From positions 1-5,012 of the forward strand of contig JAKEHA010000029.1 of NCBI GenBank assembly GCA_022615275.1: a stretch of DNA of 5,012 nucleotides. Reading direction: 5' to 3'. This DNA comes from Candidatus Latescibacterota bacterium. GTDB lineage: Bacteria > Krumholzibacteriota > Krumholzibacteriia > WVZY01 > JAKEHA01. Positions 1-5,012 of the stretch are shown piece after piece (position 1 is the first letter of the stretch; the number at the start of each line of letters is the position of its first letter). The position numbers were made by a program, and so were the translations under genes. The notes below the pieces were generated by a model. It was given only the letters and a program-made list of their open reading frames with translations. It searched no databases and was not told the origin of the DNA.

Positions 1-1224
1 AACGCGGGCACGTGGTTGATCGGACGGCTGCAAACCGAGCGCGACAAGAAGCGGCTGGTCGACGGGCTGGAGGGCGCGGCCGCGGGCGCGGCTGGTGCGG
101 ACTTCGAAAAGACGATCGGTGCACTCGCGCCGCGCGTGTTCCTGCTCCACAACACGCACGAGACGAAGCCGGTGGTGTTTCACACCCGCTGGGCGCTTTC
201 GTACCTGGCGGGACCGCTGACGCGCGAACAGATTCGCCGCCTGCCGCGCGCTGCGACCGCGGCGGCCGCGCCGACGCGCGTGGATACCGCGCCGAAGCCC
301 GCCGTCGCATCGTCGCCTTCGGCCGCGTCGTCGAACGCCCCCGTACTGCCACCCGACTTGCCGCAGCGCTTCGAAGCGGGCGCGACCCTCGCACCCTTTG
401 CCCTGGGCGTCGCGCGCGTGCACGTCGCAATTCCCGGCGGCGGTGTTCACACGCGGTCGTTCGTGCGCGCGGCGCCGCTTTCCGCGGACGCGCCGGGTCC
501 CGACTGGTCGACCGCGATCGATTTGGGAGCCGAGCCGACCTCGTCGGACTCGCCCTCCGCGGGTGCTACGTTCGCGCCGCTACCGCGCGCGGTCGGGCAG
601 GCGGGTGTTTCCAAGCAGTGGGGCGACGCATTGGCGGACTCGCTTTACCGCGGCGCGTCGGTCCATCTCTTCGAGTGCAAGCGATTGCGGTTGGTGTCGA
701 AGCCGGGCGAGAGCGAGCGCGATTTCCGAATTCGCATTGCGGAAGCATCCCGCTCCGATCGCGACGCCAAAGTGGAGAAACTGCGCGACCAATACGCGTC
801 CAAGCTCGCGACGCTCGACGATCGCATTCGCCGCGCCGAGCAAGCGGTCGCGCGCGAGAAGGACCAGGCATCCAGTCGGCGCATGACCGCCGCGGTCTCG
901 GTGGGCACGACGCTCTTGTCGGCGTTCCTGGGACGAAAGGTGTCGCGCACCGCGATGGGGGACGCCGCCCGCTCGGTGCGCCGCGTCGATCGTGCGGCCA
1001 AGCAGGGGCGGGACGTCGATCGCGCGGAGGACTCGCTGGACGTGCTGCAAACGCGCCGCGCGCAACTCGAAGCCGCGTTGGCGGCCGACGTCGCTGCTCT
1101 GGTGGCGAAGCTCGACCCGCTTTCGGAACCGCTGGCGACGGTAACCGTGCGACCGCGCAAGTCCGACGTCGAGGTGGCGTCGGTGGTGTTGCTCTGGCGG
1201 CCCGCCGGTACGAACGCTTCGTAA
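1..1224 (+). CDS. HerA/DUF87-type P-loop ATPase, C-terminal part (5' end outside window)
   Basis: The frame is open from base 1 and ends at TAA 1222-1224, giving 407 residues with no start in the window. The first residues, NAGTWLIGRLQTERDKKRL, and the stretch RVFLLHNTHETKPVVF...RWALSYLAGPLTREQI (about 45-77) match what I recall of bacterial HerA-like ATP-binding proteins (DUF87 type) just after the ATPase core; Walker A and B must lie upstream. Then come an Ala/Pro-rich linker (about 83-122), a conserved-looking LVSKPGESERDFRIR segment (231-245), a charged probable coiled coil (about 250-294), a short apolar stretch (about 295-312), a second charged helix (about 325-372) and a beta-like tail ending VASVVLLWRP. 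Family members are ATP-driven, usually hexameric motors, often acting on DNA; the substrate here is unknown. Only 29 bases separate it from the convergent fabH gene. Family assignment is fairly sure, function is not. Confidence 0.8.
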   Translation, partial: NAGTWLIGRLQTERDKKRLVDGLEGAAAGAAGADFEKTIGALAPRVFLLHNTHETKPVVFHTRWALSYLAGPLTREQIRRLPRAATAAAAPTRVDTAPKPAVASSPSAASSNAPVLPPDLPQRFEAGATLAPFALGVARVHVAIPGGGVHTRSFVRAAPLSADAPGPDWSTAIDLGAEPTSSDSPSAGATFAPLPRAVGQAGVSKQWGDALADSLYRGASVHLFECKRLRLVSKPGESERDFRIRIAEASRSDRDAKVEKLRDQYASKLATLDDRIRRAEQAVAREKDQASSRRMTAAVSVGTTLLSAFLGRKVSRTAMGDAARSVRRVDRAAKQGRDVDRAEDSLDVLQTRRAQLEAALAADVAALVAKLDPLSEPLATVTVRPRKSDVEVASVVLLWRPAGTNAS

Positions 1225-1253
1225 GCGCACGGCTAAGGCCGCGGGTCGGGATG

Positions 1254-2339
1254 TCAGGGGATGCCGTATACGAGCGCGTTGATGTTCATTCCCGCGCCCA
1301 CCGACGCGAGCACGACCTTCTGTCCCGACTTCAACCGCTGATTCTCGAGCTTTTCTTTCAGTAGCAGGTCGAGCAGCGTCGGGATGGTCGCCACCGAGCT
1401 GTTGCCCAGCCAGGACACGGTCATCGGCATCACCAACTCGGGAGCGGCGTCGGTCCCAAACAACTCGTAGGACCGGCGGAGGATGGCTTCGTCCATCTTG
1501 GCGTTGGCCTGGTGGATCAGGATCTTCGACACGTCGCGGAGCGAGAGGCCGGCCTTCGTGATGCACTCCTTGACCACGCGGGGCACGAATCGCAGCGCGT
1601 ATTCGTAGAGCGCATGGCCGTTCATTTTGAGGAACAGCTCCCGTGGATCGACCTGAGGGTTGTACGATCGGCCCAGCCGGAGCAGATTTGCGTGGTGGTG
1701 CGTGTCGGAACGCGTGCAGTGCGCCAAGATCCCGACCGGGGAATCGGTGGCGACTCCCTCGAGCACGGAAGCGCCGGCGCCGTCCGCGTACAGCATGCTG
1801 TCGCGGTCGTGCGGGTCACAGACCCTCGAGAGGGTCTCGGCCCCGATGACGAGAGCCCGCTTGGCGTCGCCCGAGCGGATGAAGTAGTCCGCCTGGATGA
1901 CCGCCTGCAGCCAACCCGCGCAGCCGAACGGCAGGTCGTACGCGATGGTCCGGGGGTTCACGATTTCCAGTCGGTGTTTCACTCGGGCCGCCAGCGTGGG
2001 AACGAGGTCGGAGCGCCGGTTGTTCGCGGCGACGTCGCCGAAGTTGTGCGCCACGATGACGTAGTCCAGCGTCTCCTTGTCGATCGACGACGAAGCCAGG
2101 GCGTCCGCCGCGGCCAAGGTCGCGATGTCAGATGTGCATACGTCGCCGCTTACGTATCGCCGCGCCCCGATACCTGTGATCGCCTCGAACTTGTCGATGG
2201 TGACCCGCGTGCTGGCGGCGAGCTTCTTGCCGTCGGGGCCGAAGAATTCGTCAGCCAGGAAATCGGCATTTGCGACCAGCCGCTCCGGAATGTAGCTGCC
2301 CGTCCCGACGATCGTCGTCCAGATGGAGTCTCTCTTCAT
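1254..2339 (-). CDS. fabH: beta-ketoacyl-ACP synthase III (KAS III, FabH family)
   Basis: This 361-residue protein has the thiolase-fold KAS III signature. The active-site cysteine is C140 in DLPFGCAGW, the histidine H276 in ILIHQANAKMDEAI and the asparagine N313 in WLGNSSVATIP; a glycine loop, SVGAGMN, lies near the C-terminus. KAS III enzymes normally condense an acyl-CoA with malonyl-ACP in the cytoplasm to start fatty-acid chains. The start at ATG 2339 is chosen because GGAGG (2349-2353) sits 9 bases upstream. The open frame runs on to 2456, but that extension is Arg-rich, unlike the family, and would translate through the ribosome site. It is longer than classic FabH (about 317 residues), with 36 residues between His and Asn instead of about 29. 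Segments such as VAHNFGDVAANNRRSD, VPTLAARVKHRLE and DPHDRDSMLYADGAGA resemble FabH of Bacteroidetes as I recall them. No other fatty-acid genes adjoin it, so a special starter role or second copy is possible. Confidence 0.93.
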   Translation of the reverse strand: MKRDSIWTTIVGTGSYIPERLVANADFLADEFFGPDGKKLAASTRVTIDKFEAITGIGARRYVSGDVCTSDIATLAAADALASSSIDKETLDYVIVAHNFGDVAANNRRSDLVPTLAARVKHRLEIVNPRTIAYDLPFGCAGWLQAVIQADYFIRSGDAKRALVIGAETLSRVCDPHDRDSMLYADGAGASVLEGVATDSPVGILAHCTRSDTHHHANLLRLGRSYNPQVDPRELFLKMNGHALYEYALRFVPRVVKECITKAGLSLRDVSKILIHQANAKMDEAILRRSYELFGTDAAPELVMPMTVSWLGNSSVATIPTLLDLLLKEKLENQRLKSGQKVVLASVGAGMNINALVYGIP

Positions 2340-2348
2340 CGCGCTAGA

Positions 2349-2353
2349 CCTCC
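2349..2353 (-). promoter_or_regulatory. Shine-Dalgarno site of fabH
   Basis: On the minus strand GGAGG lies 9 bases before ATG 2339. It settles the start codon against the upstream in-frame ATG near 2378 and the longer open frame reaching 2456. Confidence 0.75.
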
Positions 2354-2376
2354 GCTCACCAAACGCTACCCATGCC

Positions 2377-2406
2377 ATAATACGAATCCCGTCGAAGCGT
2401 CGTCGA
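2377..2406 (-). promoter_or_regulatory. possible sigma70-like promoter for fabH
   Basis: The minus strand reads TCGACG (2401-2406), an 18-base spacer, then TATTAT (2377-2382). The -10 box matches consensus at five of six positions, the -35 only at four. Transcription would begin near 2370, giving a leader of about 30 bases that contains the GGAGG site. It lies downstream of the terminator at 2474-2509, so fabH would need its own promoter. This is pattern matching only; the -35 box is weak. Confidence 0.35.
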
Positions 2407-2473
2407 GTCCGATCTGATGCGAAACTCGCGCCAGGTCGGCCCCGCGCCGAACCCACGCGCGCCGATTCCGGTC

Positions 2474-2509
2474 AAAAGAAAACGGCGCGACGACGAGTCG
2501 TCGCACCGT
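2474..2509 (-). terminator. intrinsic (rho-independent) terminator of the TSP3-OmpA gene
   Basis: In the minus-strand RNA a 12-base-pair stem (arms 2498-2509 and 2482-2493; 11 Watson-Crick pairs and one U-G wobble at 2505/2486) closes the four-base loop 2494-2497. A U-rich tract, TTTTCTTTT (2474-2482), begins at the very end of the stem. The hairpin begins about 24 bases after the stop codon at 2534-2536. Stem, small loop and U-run make a textbook terminator in this orientation; the plus-strand reading has no U-run after the hairpin, so it is directional. Confidence 0.88.
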
Positions 2510-2533
2510 CTCCTTGAGAAACTCCCCCGATGA

Positions 2534-3511
2534 CTACTGTTTCCGGCGCTGGTAGCGGCGGGTATCGACTTCCGTACCGAGCTCGGACGCGTTCATGAGC
2601 GTGAACTCGACGCGGCGATTCTGCGCGCGACCTTCCGGAGTGCCGTTGTCGGCGACCGGCTTGGACTCGCCGTAACCCTTGGTCGACAGGTTGTTCGGGT
2701 TGATCTTGGGGTACTTCATGTCGAGGTACTTCTTGACCGCGTCGGCGCGCTGCTTCGAGAGCGTGCTGTTGAACGACGCGGCACCCTGCGAATCGGTGTG
2801 ACCGGCGATCTCCACCTTGGCCTCCGGCCAGTCGGAGAGCACCTCGCCCACGCGGTCGAGCTGCGACTCCGATTGCGGAAGAATATCCGCCTTGCCGGAC
2901 GCGAACGCGATGTTGAACGCGACCGCCTCGCTGTTCAGGAACCGCTGGCCGACTTCGCCGATGGGAATCGGGCAGCCGGATTCATCCACCGCGTATTCGC
3001 GGGGCGTGTCTGCGCACTTGTCGAGGCCGTTGTAGACGCCGTCGCCGTCGGAGTCGGTCGGACAGCCGTTGGCATCCACGATGGCGCCGCGCGGCGTGTC
3101 CGGGCAGCGGTCGGAGGCGTCCGCGACGCCGTCGCGGTCCGCGTCTGCCGAGGGGCAGCCCGATGCATCCACGCGCGCGCCGCGCGACGTGTTCGGGCAG
3201 CGATCGACGCCGTCGACGACCCCGTCGCCGTCGGAATCGGTGGGGCATCCGTTCTCGTCGACGATGGCGCCGCGCGGTGTGCTCGGGCAGCGGTCGCGGT
3301 CGTCGAACACGCCGTCGCCGTCCATATCGCCCTCGATGGTCCCTTCGCGGAAGGGCCAGGGATGCGACAGGTCGTAGATCTTCTGGTCGTTGGAGCTCTG
3401 GTACTTCGCGGCCCGCTTCTTCGCTTCATCGGCAGCGTTGGTCACGGCGACGGAACCGGCGAGCAGGCCGACCGTCAATGCAGTCGCCACGATTCCACGG
3501 AACGAGAACAT
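2534..3511 (-). CDS. secreted TSP3-repeat / OmpA-domain peptidoglycan-binding protein
   Basis: The 325-residue product starts with a signal peptide: basic MFSFR, an apolar core (7-24) and a likely cut after VTNA (residue 26). There is no lipobox cysteine. A short linker (27-61) leads to four TSP3-type repeats (62-181) with acidic loops such as DSDGDGV and eight cysteines in four pairs (75/89, 105/119, 136/150, 166/180), then an OmpA C-terminal domain (about 197-304) and a basic tail. The peptidoglycan-contact residues D240 (GHTD) and R255 (LSKQRADAV) are present with the usual 15-residue spacing. The family grips the cell wall in the periplasm and stiffens the envelope; TSP3 loops bind calcium in known proteins. 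There is no N-terminal beta-barrel. ATG 3511 is preferred because AAAGGTGG (3520-3527) is 8 bases upstream; GTG 3523 and ATG 3517 overlap or crowd that site. The gene has its own promoter and terminator. Confidence 0.93.
   Translation of the reverse strand: MFSFRGIVATALTVGLLAGSVAVTNAADEAKKRAAKYQSSNDQKIYDLSHPWPFREGTIEGDMDGDGVFDDRDRCPSTPRGAIVDENGCPTDSDGDGVVDGVDRCPNTSRGARVDASGCPSADADRDGVADASDRCPDTPRGAIVDANGCPTDSDGDGVYNGLDKCADTPREYAVDESGCPIPIGEVGQRFLNSEAVAFNIAFASGKADILPQSESQLDRVGEVLSDWPEAKVEIAGHTDSQGAASFNSTLSKQRADAVKKYLDMKYPKINPNNLSTKGYGESKPVADNGTPEGRAQNRRVEFTLMNASELGTEVDTRRYQRRKQ
2600..2923 (-). other. OmpA C-terminal (peptidoglycan-binding) domain
   Basis: Residues about 197-304 of the protein encoded at 2534-3511. 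The strand VAFNIAFASGKADI, the SESQLDRVGEVL helix, the VEIAGHTDSQG loop, the helix with LSKQRADAVKKYL, the LSTKGYGESKPVADN segment and the final GRAQNRRVEF are all present in normal order. The domain looks complete and functional. Confidence 0.93.
2969..3328 (-). repeat. four tandem TSP3 calcium-binding repeats (protein level)
   Basis: Repeats begin at protein residues 62, 92, 123 and 153, a period of 30, 31 and 30 residues. Each has an acidic loop (DMDGDGV, DSDGDGV, DADRDGV, DSDGDGV), then D-R/K-C, a TPRG- or SRG-like turn and a GCP end. The third loop has Arg in place of Gly. The stretch from about 141 to 158 nearly duplicates 80 to 97, suggesting growth by duplication of a two-repeat unit of about 183 bases. 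Confidence 0.9.
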
Positions 3512-3519
3512 CAACATCA

Positions 3520-3527
3520 CCACCTTT
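3520..3527 (-). promoter_or_regulatory. Shine-Dalgarno site of the TSP3-OmpA gene
   Basis: AAAGGTGG on the minus strand, 8 bases before ATG 3511. The in-frame GTG at 3523 lies inside this site and ATG 3517 is only 2 bases away, which favours 3511. Confidence 0.6.
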
Positions 3528-3561
3528 GGTTGGGGAACGTACAGGAAGCGCTCTCGAGACC

Positions 3562-3575
3562 GGAGCTCGCGCTCC
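3562..3575 (-). promoter_or_regulatory. 5' leader hairpin with a GNRA loop
   Basis: In the minus-strand transcript GGAGC (3571-3575) pairs with GCTCC (3562-3566) around the loop GCGA, a GNRA tetraloop. If transcription starts near 3581, the hairpin lies about six bases from the RNA 5' end. Leader hairpins near the 5' end stabilise some outer-membrane-protein mRNAs (E. coli ompA is the known case); that role here is inference. Confidence 0.4.
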
Positions 3576-3587
3576 CCGGATGTTCGC

Positions 3588-3617
3588 TTTATAACACGCG
3601 CACCCGAAACCTGACAA
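3588..3617 (-). promoter_or_regulatory. sigma70-like promoter of the TSP3-OmpA gene
   Basis: The minus strand reads TTGTCA (3612-3617), an 18-base spacer, then TATAAA (3588-3593). Each box matches consensus at five of six positions, which is striking in such G+C-rich DNA. Transcription would start near 3581, leaving a leader of about 70 bases before ATG 3511. It lies just beyond the end of the dehydrogenase gene, so the OmpA-like gene can be expressed on its own. Confidence 0.65.
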
Positions 3618-3637
3618 CGAACGGATCGGGCTGGCGT

Positions 3638-3656
3638 AATTGTATTTGTGACAATT
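3638..3656. repeat. AT-rich inverted repeat upstream of the OmpA-gene promoter
   Basis: Perfect six-base arms AATTGT (3638-3643) and ACAATT (3651-3656) are separated by seven bases, in one of the few AT-rich patches of the window. It sits between the dehydrogenase stop codon and the -35 box at 3612-3617. It could be an operator, an upstream AT-rich promoter element or a chance repeat. As a hairpin it is too weak, and lacks a U-run, to be a terminator. Confidence 0.35.
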
Positions 3657-3658
3657 TG

Positions 3659-4897
3659 TTATGCGGACGACTGGGCTGGGCCGCCGAGTGCCACCTTGAT
3701 CGCCCCGCGGCCCGCGCGCCCTTGCGCCACGGCGAGGGCTTGGCTGAAGTCGTCCATCGGCACTACGTGCGTCACCAGCGGCTCGAGCGACGAACCCAGC
3801 GGGCCGGATACCTGCGCCAATGCAAACGCGAACGCATCCTGGCGCACGCCCGCGCGCAGCGGCGCGTTGTAGCACAGGCTTCCGAACACGCGTAGTTCCT
3901 TCGCCCATAGCGGAGTCCAGTCCACGCGCGAGAGGCGCGCGACGTTTCCCAGCAGCACGATCGTGCCGCCCGCGCGCGTGAAGCGCAGGGCGTCGGAGAC
4001 CGCGCCCTCGGTGCCGACGCACACGAAGGTCGCGTCGAAGCCGCCCACGTGGATGCGCGGACCGAGAATCGGCTTGAGCAAGCGGCCGCCCGTCGCGCGC
4101 GAGAGTGCTGCGAAGTAATCGCCGTCGCGCATCATCACGACGCGGTCCGCGCGCAAGCGCTCGGCGTGCTCGGCTTGGAAGGCGTGCTTGGCGAGGACCG
4201 TGACCTCGGCGCGCGCCAGCGCCTTGAGCGCGGCGACGGCCAGGAGCCCCATCGAACCCGCACCGATGACGAGTGCGCGCTCCCCGAGCGCGGCACCCTG
4301 CTCGAGCACGGGGGAGACGACGCACGCGAGGGGCTCCGTCAACACCGCGGCGCGATCCGACACGTGATCGGGAACGCGAAACACCTGCGATTCGTGCGCG
4401 ACGAAGGCTTCGCCCCAGCTCCCGCCCAGACCGCGCGTCGTGCCGAGCAGCATTCCGGGCGCGATCGCACCGTCGGTGAAGTGTTCGCAGCGCGAGGGGT
4501 GTCCATCCTCGCAGTGACGGCAGCGCGGCTCGATGCCGCGCACGCTGCAGGCGAGCAGGGGATTGACGACGACCCGGTCGCCGCGCGCGACGCGCGTGAC
4601 GGCAACTCCCGCGTCCACGACGGTTCCCACGTTCTCGTGGCCGATCACGAACGGAAACGACGAAAACGGAGAGGCCGAGGGCGACACGTGCAGGGACACC
4701 AGATTGAGGTCGCTCCCGCAGATGCCGCCCAGGCGCGTCTCGACGCGCACCCAGCGGTCGGTGGGGAGCGAGGGGGCCGGGATCTCGCGCAATTGCGTGC
4801 ACCGGCAAGCACCCGTCAGCAGCCGGCGCGAGACGGCGCCGGCCGCGCGCGTGGCGAGATAGCGGGGTATGGCGCCGTCGAAGACGACCGCCCTCAC
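3659..4897 (-). CDS. zinc-dependent medium-chain dehydrogenase (alcohol/threonine dehydrogenase-like)
   Basis: The 412-residue protein belongs to the zinc-type MDR superfamily, which oxidises alcohols, polyols or similar substrates with NAD(P). Catalytic zinc residues are C60 (GGICGSD), H87 and E88 (GHENVG), with E188 in LTEPLAC. Structural-zinc cysteines are C117, C126, C129 and C137; the first spacing, C-x8-C, is wider than the usual C-x2-C. The Rossmann motif GAGSMG is at 212-217 and a second glycine-rich strand, FVCVGTEGAV, at 291-300. A longer N-terminal stretch (about 10-35, PRYLATRAAG onwards) precedes the catalytic core. The GTG start at 4897 is chosen because it overlaps the upstream stop as GTGA, gives the family-typical MRAVVFDG beginning, and has a GGGGAAG site (4903-4909) 5 bases ahead; GTG 4921 is less likely. 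Coupled to a probable lipid kinase gene. The substrate cannot be told from sequence. Confidence 0.9.
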   Translation of the reverse strand: MRAVVFDGAIPRYLATRAAGAVSRRLLTGACRCTQLREIPAPSLPTDRWVRVETRLGGICGSDLNLVSLHVSPSASPFSSFPFVIGHENVGTVVDAGVAVTRVARGDRVVVNPLLACSVRGIEPRCRHCEDGHPSRCEHFTDGAIAPGMLLGTTRGLGGSWGEAFVAHESQVFRVPDHVSDRAAVLTEPLACVVSPVLEQGAALGERALVIGAGSMGLLAVAALKALARAEVTVLAKHAFQAEHAERLRADRVVMMRDGDYFAALSRATGGRLLKPILGPRIHVGGFDATFVCVGTEGAVSDALRFTRAGGTIVLLGNVARLSRVDWTPLWAKELRVFGSLCYNAPLRAGVRQDAFAFALAQVSGPLGSSLEPLVTHVVPMDDFSQALAVAQGRAGRGAIKVALGGPAQSSA

Positions 4898-5012
4898 GTG
4901 CGCTTCCCCAGCGGCGAGCACACGCGCAGTGCGTGTGGGATCGATTCCACCACCAGCGGGGAGGCGAGCGCCGCGTACACCTCGCCGTCCACTTCGTAGC
5001 GCAGGGCGCCCT
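4894..5012 (-). CDS. diacylglycerol kinase/YegS-type lipid kinase, C-terminal fragment (5' end outside window)
   Basis: Only the last 38 residues are present, ending at TGA 4896-4894. They read YEVDGEVYAAL, then PLVVESIPHALRVCSPLGK near the end. In the DAGK catalytic / YegS lipid-kinase family the C-terminus typically carries a VDGE motif followed by a strand ending in P-x-A-L-x-V-x-x-P, and this fragment fits that pattern. Such enzymes phosphorylate diacylglycerol or related lipids at the inner face of the membrane. The stop overlaps the dehydrogenase start by four bases (GTGA), so the two genes are probably co-transcribed and translationally coupled. The identification rests on a short tail, so another protein with a similar ending is possible; the N-terminal nucleotide-binding GGDGT motif lies outside the window. 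Confidence 0.68.
   Translation of the reverse strand, partial: GALRYEVDGEVYAALASPLVVESIPHALRVCSPLGKRT

Noticed and set aside
1230..1241. Possible bidirectional terminator between the convergent ATPase and fabH genes
   Set aside because: The hairpin is only four base pairs (CGGC-TAAG-GCCG) and no T-run follows on either strand. I see no convincing terminator in the 29-base gap.
12..1364. Open frame of 450 residues (+) overlapping the ATPase gene
   Set aside because: Arg/Gly-rich shadow product with no family-like segments. The frame open from base 1 to 1224 carries the HerA-like motifs and runs through the same bases; long spurious frames are expected at this G+C content.
580..1566. 328-residue minus-strand open frame across the ATPase gene and the fabH end
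   Set aside because: Crosses two better-supported genes, is Arg-rich and shows no recognisable motif.
1512..2417. 301-residue plus-strand open frame opposite fabH
   Set aside because: Antisense shadow of fabH; Arg/Val-rich with no domain features, while the opposite strand has the full KAS III catalytic triad.
2340..2456. N-terminal extension of fabH to the start at 2456
   Set aside because: The 39 extra residues are Arg-rich and unlike FabH, they would translate across the GGAGG site, and KAS III proteins begin close to the MKRDSIWTTIVGTGSYIP start.
2969..3328. Regular DNA repeats as a possible CRISPR or satellite array
   Set aside because: The repeats are in frame and degenerate at the DNA level, and encode TSP3 motifs; there are no identical direct repeats with unique spacers.
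2798..3895. 365-residue plus-strand open frame opposite the TSP3-OmpA gene
   Set aside because: Its repetitive look is the antisense image of the TSP3 repeats, and it also runs across the promoter region and into the dehydrogenase gene.
3426..4808. 460-residue minus-strand open frame overlapping the dehydrogenase gene
   Set aside because: Arg/Ala-rich out-of-frame reading of the dehydrogenase that runs through the AT-rich intergenic region; no family-like motifs.
4049..4999. 316-residue plus-strand open frame opposite the dehydrogenase
   Set aside because: Antisense shadow; the zinc-ligand and Rossmann motifs are on the other strand.

Overview
The window is very G+C-rich, with third codon positions almost always G or C. 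It carries four or five bacterial genes packed closely together. An OmpA-type peptidoglycan-binding protein with a signal peptide points to a Gram-negative (diderm) cell. The base composition, the TSP3-OmpA protein and the long HerA-like ATPase would suit Myxococcota or another high-GC Gram-negative lineage. I cannot place it more precisely from the sequence alone.

Layout. From 1 to 1224 (+) runs the C-terminal 407 residues of a HerA/DUF87-type P-loop ATPase whose N-terminal half lies outside the window. It converges on the minus-strand gene at 1254-2339, a complete stand-alone beta-ketoacyl-ACP synthase III (FabH family) with an intact Cys-His-Asn triad. The 2340-2533 gap holds a strong intrinsic terminator for the gene upstream of it and a possible promoter and clear Shine-Dalgarno site for fabH. 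From 2534 to 3511 (-) lies a secreted protein with four thrombospondin type 3 (TSP3) calcium-binding repeats and a C-terminal OmpA domain. Its leader region (3512-3658) has a convincing sigma70-type promoter, a GNRA-loop hairpin near the predicted transcript start and an AT-rich inverted repeat. From 3659 to 4897 (-) lies a zinc-dependent medium-chain dehydrogenase. Its GTG start overlaps the stop codon of a fifth gene (4894-5012, -), of which only the last 38 residues are present; these look like the C-terminus of a diacylglycerol kinase/YegS-type lipid kinase.

How they fit together. The four minus-strand genes point the same way but appear to form at least three transcription units: lipid kinase plus dehydrogenase (translationally coupled), the OmpA-like gene alone (own promoter and terminator), and fabH alone. 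Lipid kinase, KAS III and envelope protein share a loose envelope and fatty-acid theme, but no tight pathway is shown. I found no RNA genes, mobile elements, CRISPR arrays or phage genes, and nothing I can defend as a new multi-gene system. The points most worth checking are the Bacteroidetes-like character of the FabH, the kinase-dehydrogenase coupling, the C-terminal architecture of the ATPase, and the anchor-less TSP3-OmpA protein.
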